30,999 nt of DNA. It comes from Psilocybe azurescens. Its lineage: Eukaryota > Basidiomycota > Agaricomycetes > Agaricales > Agrocybaceae. Within the stretch, counting starts at the first letter, position 1, and each line of letters starts with the position of its first letter. The notes below the pieces were generated by a model that was not told the origin of the DNA, did no database searches, and saw only the letters and a list, made by a program, of their open reading frames with translations. Positions 11,387 through 20,301 of the stretch are shown here, piece by piece. A program made the position numbers and the translations under genes. The DNA lies in contig JAJIRX010000585.1 in NCBI GenBank assembly GCA_023853785.1, positions 1-30,999 on the forward strand, written 5' to 3'.

Positions 11387-11860
11387 ATGATCCAAAACTC
11401 TATCGCCTCTCGATTGTATTGCGTTCTCGATGTCGAAAGGTAAGCTGTTCGTTCCTGAATTCTTTGTTCGGGTGTTTAAGTTTAGTAGAGCTCTTAAAAT
11501 GACTCCTGCGGCATCCCTCCGAGCATGTGCAAGTGGGCTGGACGTGCGATGTTATTCGACATATCGGAATCTTCTTACCTTTTGTTTGCGCAGTTCGTCT
11601 CGACAGGACCATCTTCATCGCAGGGGATATATATTCAACCGGGTTGAAGGCGACGCCTACGTTGGGAACGTATACCGGTATGTCATTTAGCGAACAATCA
11701 GCAACTTCTGACATTATGATTCAGCTGCAACTGTGCCGTGGACCTGGGACGAAGTCGGGAATGTTGTAGTGATTGGCGGCAGCATTGGGAGATTATGGAG
11801 AATGTTTATACTGCTAGGATAACGATCCCCGTCTTAATTCTGGACCTAGTTTCAAACTAA
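11387..11860 (+). CDS. Unknown protein, three exons, 126 aa
   Basis: An ATG at 11387 opens a three-exon model: 11387-11439, 11486-11677 and 11725-11860, with introns of 46 and 47 nt that have good GTAAG and GTATG donors. The spliced frame is open for 126 residues: MIQNSIASRLYCVLDVER, then RALKMTPAASLRACASGLDV, HRRGYIFNRVEGDAYVGNVY, and a Cys/Trp-bearing end (DLGRSRECCSDWRQHWEIME) before the stop at 11858. I do not recognise the family, and no signal peptide or membrane segment is obvious. It lies 370 bp downstream of the DUF6698 gene on the same strand and inside the same inverted-repeat block. Splice sites are inferred, so a chance open frame is possible. Confidence 0.42.
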
Positions 11861-12383
11861 CATTATATCATTCCACTCGCCCGCGCTGTCTCTACTGAAT
11901 GGTACTGTCCAATATGAATTCGCGAAATACTAATATAGTGGCACTATTTGTTATTAAACCAGACCCTGTGAACACTGAGAATGCATAAGAAAAGAGTAGC
12001 ATCGTAGTCTAGTCTATAGTTATCTGTATTCGGCGGTGATTAGTAGATTAAGCCCAGAATTTCTTGTGACGATCATCGGCCGTTCACTGAACAGATTCTT
12101 GGCCTATAGTTTTGTGGTCCTTCAGACTGGTATGACACGGGCTAGAGAAGGCTAATCATCACTTTGAAAAGTGTGTTAGATAGATATAGGTTATACCTTT
12201 GAACGCCGCGTAGGGCGTAGCCGCCTCTTGCACCATTCTATTATCTAGCGTCACCATAAGACATATGCCAGCGCCCGTGTAGTCCGCTTGTGATCCCAGG
12301 CCTGTGCAAGGTTGGTCTGGCTAGTTAATGTAAGCTCAGGATTATTCGACCCAATGGCGCGCCTAGTAAGGAGCGAAACTGAC
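11861..12383. other. Non-coding gap inside the inverted-repeat block
   Basis: No gene or RNA supported between the 126-residue gene and the inner end of arm 2. Confidence 0.5.
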
Positions 12384-13063
12384 CCGTCATAGCCAAAGTT
12401 CTATATTTCTCTAGTAGTAAACTAACTCCAAGTTGTTATTCTTTACTTACGTTTTTATTGACGAAATTTCCTTATTTCTGACTTATTACTTATAACAACT
12501 CATAAAATTACTTTAGTTACTATTGCATGGAAGTGGCGAGCGAAGAGGGCGGCAGACGATGGTGGTCGTTCAGAAGAGGGAGGAAAGGCGTGCGAAAATA
12601 ATAATCGGAGGAGAAGTCGCGCGAATCGAGGATCCTCGGGTAATCGGCTATTACTTACCCGAGGATCCTCGATTCGGCGCGACTTAGTCCATTGGTTTCC
12701 ATTTTCTCACGCCTTTCCACTCTCTTCTGAACCATCACCATCGTTAATCGCGCTCTCCCTCATCATCCACCAAGCCTCGTAAGTCATTTTCTTTGTGTCA
12801 GTAGTTAGTATATAGGAAGCCGTAATCCCATTCGAATGAAATAAATTGAGATTGAGTGATATAACATGAAATAAAACCCAAAAATCGGGCCGCGACACTG
12901 TAGAGATGTACAGCTGGGTATCCGTGCTACTTTGCGAAGTACTGATACTATGGGTTGGCGTTGCACAGACGGTGTTTCTAACACACAGAAAATGAGTTTA
13001 CTAACGAATTGCTCAGCCAGAAACGCCGTCAAGATACCATGAATCGCGTACGTTCTATTCCAG
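12384..13063. repeat. Long inverted repeat, arm 2
   Basis: Reverse-complement partner of 6762-7436. Differences are few, for example GGGCCGCGACACTG here against the corresponding GCCGTACACTG of arm 1, plus a few substitutions around the inner palindrome. The outer end, CGTACGTTCTATTCCAG, runs directly into the Spt5-like pseudogene, so this arm may contain that gene's 5' flank and first codons (MNRVRSIP at about 13039-13062). Confidence 0.9.
12626..12672. repeat. Core palindrome inside arm 2
   Basis: Mirror copy of the hairpin in arm 1: an 18-bp perfect stem 12626-12643 pairing with 12655-12672 over an 11-nt loop. Confidence 0.85.
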
Positions 13064-15733
13064 TCCAAACAACCTCGCTGATCCATTTGATTCCAGGAGA
13101 TCCCTATCTCAGTTCGACGTTTACTTGACCTGGAGGCAGCGGTGGATGACGAGGGATTTGAGGGCGACACATGAGAAAGAGGAATCATTAGGTTCGTCCA
13201 TGTATTGCTTTTGTTTTGTTTTTGTTTTTGTTTTTGTTTTTTTACGTCCTTTACTACGCGCACGCGCATCCTCTTTCTTCAGATAATTTCATTGACGACG
13301 AAGAACCATCGGCTGGTCAGTCTAGCTCCTCGGTCCCCCATGGAGGAATTCCCTTCAAAATAACGACGACGCCTTCGAGGAAGTTTTGAGCCGAATATAC
13401 GACAGGTTGTCGCATCAGCCGAAAGGGCTTGCCAGCACTACAAATCATGACTTGATTAGTGGCTTGCCCTGTGCTCAAGACTTCCCACTTTGGCGCGTTA
13501 GTGTCGCGTAAGTTTCCTGTTATCGTTTATTACCGAAGATATAAAATTCATTGGTCATAGATAGGGGTCGAGGAGTACGTGATCTTGTTTTTATTGGAGA
13601 ATGCCACCTCGATACATGAAATACGTTCGCGTTTACACCTGGGACTTTACGGGGCTGGGTATATCTGGAATGCACCATGAATCGAGACCTCGTCTCCTTA
13701 CTCGAAATTACCCCGGGAATCATTCAAACGCGAGAAGGTATTCGATGGCAAAACATTCCATTCGAGGACTGGGTCGATACGTTGGAGATGAAGCCCGATG
13801 ACACTGTCAGTGAAGAAGGTAGATGGGTGGTCACGGGGAGGGGGGGGCATACAGAGGGAGACGTTGGTGTTGTCGTCGCCGGGTAAAAAGCCTGGGGAGT
13901 CGACATTCTCTTAGTTCCACGCCTAAAGCTGCCCACTCCGCCCCCTTCACCAAAAGGCCCTGAATTTTTGTTGACGAAGCGAGCTTCAAACCCCCTTCCC
14001 TCCCTAAACAGCAATTATTCGATCCTAAATCCTACCAGGATATCTATGGCGTCAATCCCAAGCGACAACGAGGCGGTATTTACACTGCTGCTGGACTCAC
14101 TTTCGAACATGGCCTCGTCCGCAAGGGTTCGACTGTCATTCTATTTCATCTGCCACAAACATTCCTCTCGATCTTTTATTTCTATTTCTAGGCACCAAGC
14201 ACCCCGTTTTCCTTAACACTCAAAATTCCCTCCCACCCACAAGAATGGGATTTTGAAACAGGCGGCAGATCGTTGTCCGCTCCACTGAAAAACGGGGTGT
14301 CGTAGTGGTTGCAGAAGTAGACTATGTCGAAGTTGCGCTGTCCGACCTTGAAAACTTTACTATGCGCGTTACCTGGCAAGATATATATAAATATTTTGGT
14401 CTCGGAGACTTTGTTATGATTACGGGTGGCCCTTCTCATGGAAAAACTGGATGGGTTGTCAACGTGGAAGAAGAATTCGCCTCCATCATTGTCAAAACCA
14501 TTGAGGGAGAAATTCTCGCTGCTGATCCCAGCGAAGCTCTTAATGTCGTCGCGAATGAAATATCATCTATCTCTACTAACTTGATTACAGCGTCTAGAAC
14601 ATCACGTTAATTTGTTGAAAAGATCAGCGAACCATTCATACATGCCTCGCACCCGCCGAGCTTGGAGGACCGCCCTCTCAAGGCAGATAGATCGCCATGG
14701 CTCGATCTAGGAGTTACCATAACTCATGGTCCTTGGAAGGGGTACTGCGGCACTGTCAAGAACGTCCTTCTTGGTCAACCGACACTTAGTGGGCAGAGAA
14801 TAGAGGTTCAACTTTCGCATATTGCTAGTGCGCGGCCTTTCGCCCGAGAGCTGTTCGATTACGACGACATTATCGAAACTAGGTGAGCATACATTCTAAT
14901 TCAGATGGTACTTTGTTTAAATATGAATTCAAGCACACGACTCAAACTGGTCGACTTTGACAAACCGACCAACCGGGCCTTTTGCAAAACAAGCGCTACG
15001 AAGCCCAATCAATATGGCAGGCTTCGAGTTCTAGTGGCGCAACCCCATTACCTGATACGACCTCATCAACGCCCGCCTGGGATCCTTCTTCCCGCACCCC
15101 TATCGTTTCAATCTCGTCAACGCCTGCCTGGGACCCGTCGTCACCTAGCCTCAAATTTTCTCAGCTTCAATTCCTCCACTTGCTAACACCAGCCAGCAAA
15201 CGCATCCGCACCCCTTTTTCGATAAACGTCTTCTTAATATTTCTCTTCAAGTGATTGTCAATGGGGAACTCACCAAAATCAACAGCTCACTGCTGGTCTT
15301 GTCGAGTTGATGGAAAACTGAGTATCCGATATGAGGACCACCACCAGTCAAGATTCCTTGAGCCTGAATGGGTCTCCTTCAAAAACCCTTCACCTACACG
15401 TGATAATGGGCTACTTGTTGTGATCAAAGGCAAGCATTGCGGTAAATTTGTTCGACGAATTCACCACAAAAAGTACCCGACACAATTACTGTGCTTCTAG
15501 CTGTTGTGAGGAAGGATGGAGTAGCAGAGGTACTACGCCCGGAACGTGTAGAGCTACATCCCGACTTTCTTTGTCTCAAGGGTGAAGAACCGAAAGAGAG
15601 GAAGGTTGGTAATGCACTAATGGAATCTCTATGTGAAGAGGCAAGGAAAAACGGTGAAACAAAACAATATGTTTTTTTTAAAATAATTTCGTATCTTGAC
15701 ATGGAGGACATAATGTATATATCAGTCACCTAG
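13064..15733 (+). pseudogene. Spt5-like (NGN/KOW) protein, broken
   Basis: The frames together resemble the Spt5-related KOW-domain proteins that are repeated in many Agaricomycete genomes. Spt5 itself is a transcription elongation factor that binds RNA polymerase II. Blocks in order: DLEAAVDDEGFEGD, DNFIDDEEPS, SRIYDRLSHQPK, QDFPLWRVSVA (NGN start), EEYVIF, NRDLVSLLEITPGIIQTREG, FEDWVDTLEMKP, a KOW-like WVVTGRGGHTEGDVGVV, WGVDILLVPRL, QDIYGVNPKRQRGG, FGLGDFVMITGGPSHGKTGW, ITHGPWKGYCGTVKNVLLGQ, TPAWDPSSRTP (Spt5 CTR-like), and SPTRDNGLLVVIKGKHCGKF. The copy is damaged by a premature TAA at 13884-13886 and single-base shifts near 13355-13361, 13673, 14260 and 14617-14621. Introns are visible, for example 14127-14191 and 14883-14904. 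The nonsense codon argues for real decay. Its first codons lie in arm 2 of the inverted repeat. Confidence 0.75.
13209..13244. repeat. (TTTTTG)n simple repeat
   Basis: Short run of T4-T7 blocks separated by single G, lying in what is probably the first intron of the Spt5-like pseudogene. Confidence 0.85.
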
Positions 15734-17422
15734 TAATATATTGTATATAGACCGACTGCCCGTACAGTAGTGTAAATAATGTATATGGCGGGCCTAATTC
15801 TACTATTTTTTGCTGCTTCGCCCCTGGGCCATCCCAGCAAGCCCATGACAGCGTCTCCTAGAGGGCACGGATTTGACACGCCTCTAGTCAATTAAAAAGG
15901 TAAGCTCCGTTTTCCTATAAAGTTCTCCTATTAACTGTACCACTAGGGCACAAAGTGTGCAATTCCAGCTCGTTCTTGTTTCAGACCTCGAGGGCGATCC
16001 CAAGTTCGCGTGTCTATTCACCCTCCACCGGCCTCCATTCTACTTGCTCGTTTGTCCCTTTCAAAGATATTAGGCTTTTTTAATGTCGACGGCGTTAGAA
16101 TACGGCTGTGCGTGTATTTCTATACTCTATTTTGATGTTCTACGCTATTCCATCCTTTAGATGTGAGGCTCTCTGAGCCGATGTAGTCTCTGCCCTTCCT
16201 GGCCTTTAATAGGACGCTTTCGCGTTTTTCACATCTTCTATGACCGTCGTGTTCTCGACTTTCAGCTCTTTTCTTGACCGGACAGCGCTCGTCTTTGAGC
16301 CATCATCCGACGCCGACATTTCGTCAAGTTTAAATATTGTTGCCGTGTGTGCCGCTGGACGGAGTCACAGTGGCTGGCGTCTGCTGTGGAGCGCATCTCT
16401 ATTTCCTGTGTTCCTCCTAATCTCTTTCAACTCACTTCGTCCTTCTAGTACCGTTGCCAACCCAACCTATGCCACCAAAACTGCTGCCACCATCCACCAT
16501 TTCGGCTCAAGTAACCAACAAGTGGAGCCCGAGTGCAGTCGCTTCTCAACCGCTTTGACAGGCCCCAATATCACATCATTTTGTTTTGTTTAGTGCGTGT
16601 GAAGGTGGAGCGGCCCCACAAGCATGAAGATATATAAACACGACCTTCCTACTAACACCCCAACTAACTCTAGTCGCAAACAACGACACCACTACCCACT
16701 CACCCAATTATTCCAACTTAACACCTTGCCCAGACCTCAAGAACGTCCGGCTGATCATTATCGGCGCTTTCCCAGGTGAATTGCTCTAGGTAACTGCTCG
16801 GCTCATTCTTACCCACTGCTTTACTGATTGTATTTTGGAGATCAATAGAAGGCCCTGCGCCAGACAGACTTCATAATAGGTAGGTTTTATTCATATAATT
16901 TGTTATTGTATTCTGCTAATCCTAGGTGTCTCTGAAAGTGACCACCTAAACTCTGGCCAGGCGCAATTTGTCAGTCCTTTTTCCTCGTTTTTATCTATTT
17001 TAATTTTATTTCTGTTGATAATTTAAAATGGCAGCCCAATTCTTTATTTTTGCTTCGAGTCTTCAGACCGAGCATTTATACACAAGTGTAACGTTCACAG
17101 GTATGGCCATATTGAGAAAATTATATTTATGTTTTTTTATTTATTTTTGAAGCTTATGAGTGAGTTCTTCATATTTCTTATCTAGCTTTTACGTGTTACC
17201 CTTATTGGGTCGTTGACATTATCAATCAGTGGGGTGGGAAGAGATTCTGCAATGGGAGGGGTTACTGTTGGTTTTAGTACCTGTAGTTAATGTAGTCGTA
17301 TATTTATCTGCCTGAAAATATACCCATTTGGCTTTCTTTTGGAGTGAAACCCTGAATACCATGGTTAATATTCAGAACGGGTTCTGGTCTCAAATTGTAG
17401 CTGGTCAGGCTGATGACAACAG
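15734..17422. other. Gene-poor stretch with a possible core promoter
   Basis: No gene recognised. A TATA-like GATATATAAAC near 16629-16639 is followed by a C/A-rich, leader-like sequence, as seen before fungal transcription starts or inside retrotransposon LTRs, but no LTR pair or reverse transcriptase is visible. The 117-residue open frame at 16240-16593 has no recognisable features. From about 16900 the DNA becomes strongly AT-rich. Confidence 0.4.
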
Positions 17423-17644
17423 TGTTCTGGCATTGGAATCTGTCAACTATATTGTATCCAGCTCACAGAAGGGTGCTTAGTTTGCAATCCATTGCAAGTC
17501 TCTGAGGATCTAAATTCTTGTAGACAATTGGTGACAGTAAGCTCTGGCATTGGAATTTCTTGGTCATATTATATCTAGCTCACGAACAGTTGCCTGGCTT
17601 GCAATGTATCACAAGTATCCTAGAATTAGATACCTTGTTGATAT
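17423..17644. repeat. Tandem duplication, period about 117 bp
   Basis: Two diverged copies, starting TCTGGCATTGGAAT at 17426 and 17543. Both contain TATCNAGCTCAC and a GCTT(A/G)..TTGCAAT block. Identity is roughly 70-75 percent by eye. Confidence 0.7.
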
Positions 17645-17718
17645 TGATAATAATATCACAGCTGCCCTATCGTCATGCATAGGGACAGTATCAATTCCAT
17701 AATAAACTGTATCACTAC

Positions 17719-17973
17719 GATAAACTCATAATATCACTTTTCAAATATTTTTGGACCTAGCAATATCTTGCTATAAATTACATTGTGAATCAGCATATAT
17801 TATGATGACAATTATAACGCAGATAACCATCTACTAATAACCCATAATATTATGACAAATTCATAATATCAATTTTCAAATATTTTTTGGACCTAGCAAT
17901 GTCTTTCTATAAATTGCATTGTGAGTCAGCCTATACTATGGTGACCGGATTATGGCACAGATGATCGTCTATA
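17719..17973. repeat. Tandem duplication, period 135 bp
   Basis: Two copies aligned at TCATAATATCA (17726 and 17861), followed by TTTTCAAATATTTTT, GGACCTAGCAAT, CTATAAATT and CATTGTGA, extending over about 115 bp each. The DNA is very AT-rich. Together with the preceding duplication this suggests a degraded repeat region. Confidence 0.85.
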
Positions 17974-18752
17974 AGGGATTTCGGAGTTCATAATGTCTGA
18001 TGTGATTCTTTCTGTTTTCCTGATGGCAGGACAAGCACTGATCTGTACTATCAGACTACGACAACTGTTGGCCCGTTCGGAGTGCTCTCAAGCTGATACT
18101 CAAGTATAAGTCAGAGGCATCGTGTCGATGCTGACAGAACACTGATAGCTCGTGTTTGGGAGGTTGTTGAAGGTTCTTCCAGCGCCCGGGGCAACGAGAT
18201 GCGTGATAGATGCTTACTATACGAAGCAAATCTAATAATTATACCGCCGTCGTGGAGAAGAGCAATCGCCGCGTAGATGTTTCAAAGTACGCTTCATCAG
18301 ATGGGTAGGTTAGATGCCTGTGTCAATGCGTGAATCACGAGTTTTGGAATCCGTATTGGTAGCTCGTTGGGTAGCCCACACTGGTCATGTTGACTGACCA
18401 GTGTAAAGTTTACTTCGGGAATAAATTCTTATCACAAAGAAGCCATTTATACCGTGTCAAGATGTCAATCGGTGTCCATAAGCTTTCTTAACTGAGAGAT
18501 TAGCTGTACCATTACATAATACGCACTTGGAGATTGTCGGAATAGCCGATAATTACCAGTGCTCATGATCTTACCCCGGCCGCAATGGATCCTTGTCATA
18601 TCAAAAACGATGTCGTGGATATCTTGAAACCAATATACTATCTGTGTAGTTTTCGTATTTTATCTCCTCGTCTGCGCCAAGTAGACGCTGTCCTTCCTGC
18701 CCGACCTTGGAATCTGATTTTGATATTCAAAGCCGTCCACTACTCGAGTCGT
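17974..18752. other. Non-coding gap upstream of the hydrophobin-like gene's 3' end
   Basis: No gene supported. It contains the hairpin at 18378-18404. Confidence 0.45.
18378..18404. repeat. Perfect 10-bp hairpin
   Basis: ACACTGGTCA at 18378-18387 pairs with TGACCAGTGT at 18395-18404 across a 7-nt loop. Function unknown; it lies about 350 bp beyond the stop codon of the minus-strand hydrophobin-like gene. Confidence 0.8.
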
Positions 18753-19119
18753 TTAGATACAGCCAATGCCGGTGCCAGGATTAGCACCGATTGGGCTCTG
18801 AATACAGATCATCAATGTCAGCACTGGACGGCAGGATAGATCAATCACATACCAGGCGAACACAGCAAGCTTGGACTTGACCACTGAATCCACAATCCAA
18901 TCCACCACGGTTACAGTTTACTTTCAAAAACATTCAGCTCCCAGATAAATATTAGAGTCAAAACTACTCACTGCCAACGTTTCCTGTGGGGCGGATGCTT
19001 GGGACGACGGCATCGCAGCAGAATTGCTGGCAGGAAGGGGCGTCGGCAGCAGCGTCGGCAGCAGAGACCATGAATGGGAGGGTCGCGAGGACGAGAGCAA
19101 TGGCAGAGGTGAACTTCAT
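18753..19119 (-). CDS. Hydrophobin-like small secreted protein, 8 cysteines, 86 aa
   Basis: Three exons read cleanly: 19119-18972, 18920-18853 and 18797-18753, with introns of 51 nt (GTGAGT...AAAG) and 55 nt (GTATGT...TCAG). The product is 86 residues. A signal peptide (MKFTSAIALVLATLPFMVSA) leaves a short mature chain with exactly eight cysteines: C-x3-CC-x16-C-x6-C-x8-CC-x15-C. The order (single, pair, single, single, pair, single) is the hydrophobin signature, seen in APSCQQFCCDAVV, GNVGINCNRGGLDC, QVQACCVRL and GTGIGCI. Hydrophobins are secreted and coat hyphae and spores with amphipathic films. Spacing differs from typical class I (first gap normally 5-8, fifth-to-sixth gap normally 5), and the chain is short, so a related cysteine-rich secreted family is the alternative. 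Both introns and the TATA-like box upstream support a real gene. Confidence 0.72.
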
Positions 19120-19191
19120 TTAGAGTGTGCTAGAGGGCTTTCAAATTCTAGAAAGGTGGATTTCTGAGGAGGCACTGCCAATGTCGCCCTC

Positions 19192-19199
19192 TTTTTATA
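19192..19199 (-). promoter_or_regulatory. TATA box of the hydrophobin-like gene
   Basis: On the minus strand GTATAAAAAGAG lies about 75 bp before the ATG at 19119. This is the expected place and form for a strong fungal core promoter, which suits an abundantly expressed surface protein. Confidence 0.6.
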
Positions 19200-20301
19200 C
19201 CTCGCATGAACCTATTTAGGGCACCAGCACTCCAGATTTAGACTGTAGTGTTATGTACATTCGTCCTGTCGTTCTAGTACTTGGGTGGCCTGCTAGCTCC
19301 GAGTTTTGAATTTAATTTCGGCTTGAAGCGAATAATTTTGCATAAGTATGTTGGATAAGAATGTCGCGTTACCTTTGACTATGCCAGAACCCCAAAGGTG
19401 TGACGAGTGTAATACTCATCTCAGGAATCAGAGAGTCAGATTATTTCCCGTTTACAAAACAATGAGTGAAGCTTTGACGTTATACCAAAGCTTCTGGACT
19501 AATGTTATTTGGTAAACGAGGCGCATGCATCAGTTATTTCTTTGGAGATTCTGATTAGAACTATGAAGTAAAAGTTCTGAACTAACAGTGGAGTCTATTG
19601 ACAAGCTGCACAGTGCACATTGGGAAGGATTAACACATCGCAACGTTACTAGTCGCAAGTACAAAGGCTTCGAGTAAGTTCCGCTGACTATAGAATGGGC
19701 CTCCGGCATCGAGGAACACGGAAGATGAGAAGCAGGAAGCAGTGGAATTACAAAGCCGAATACATTCAAGGAATGCCCCACACTCAAGTGGTGAGAAGGT
19801 AAGGATTCTGATGAATCGAAGCGATATGTATGGAAGACTTGTCGAATTTTTGGGCGGTGGTTTGAGCCAGAAGGAAACCCTACAGCTTGGCGCACGCTCC
19901 ATATAGTTTAACGCACGCTCTCGATGAATGAGAAGCCAAATATTCGATGAGAAATTATGGAAGACTTTGAGGATTTATTTGTGAATGTGCACATATGGAC
20001 GATCATGGAGGTAATGACACCGGTATGTGTAGAGTACGCAGAAAGACCATATGTCCAACATTTGAAGCTCAGCCGAATGCCCACTAGTGAAAGACTAGTG
20101 ATTGGTCGTATTAATTAAGAACGCGATAGTAACACTCAACTTAGCTGCATTGAATTTTTATTACAACAAGATCTCCTACACGCTTTCTTTCCTGTCGATC
20201 TTTGATTTTGATTTTTAGCCGTGTTCTCGAATCGAGCATTGACAACCAATGCCGGTGCCGGTCCGAGGCCGTCAAATAAATAGGAGTCCTAACAAACACC
20301 A
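19200..20301. other. Intergenic stretch
   Basis: Upstream region of the hydrophobin-like gene and downstream region of the Cdc24-like gene. Minus-strand open frames at 19530-19902 show no recognisable domain and no splice support. No RNA gene is seen. Confidence 0.45.

Noticed and set aside
16240..16593. Plus-strand open frame of 117 codons
   Set aside because: Ser/Thr-rich with no recognisable motif, no splice context and no conserved-looking segment; likely chance.
16620..16800. Possible LTR or retrotransposon leader
   Set aside because: TATA and a C/A-rich leader are present, but no second LTR, primer binding site or reverse transcriptase could be found.
18585..18839. Plus-strand open frame of 84 codons
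   Set aside because: It overlaps, on the opposite strand, the third exon and second intron of the hydrophobin-like gene.
19530..19902. Two overlapping minus-strand open frames of 90 and 121 codons
   Set aside because: No domain, signal peptide or intron signals; the region fits the upstream side of the hydrophobin-like gene.
20240..20262. CCAATGCCGGTGCC shared with the last exon of the hydrophobin-like gene
   Set aside because: Only about 14 bp match exactly and no other hydrophobin exons lie nearby, so a second gene copy cannot be supported.
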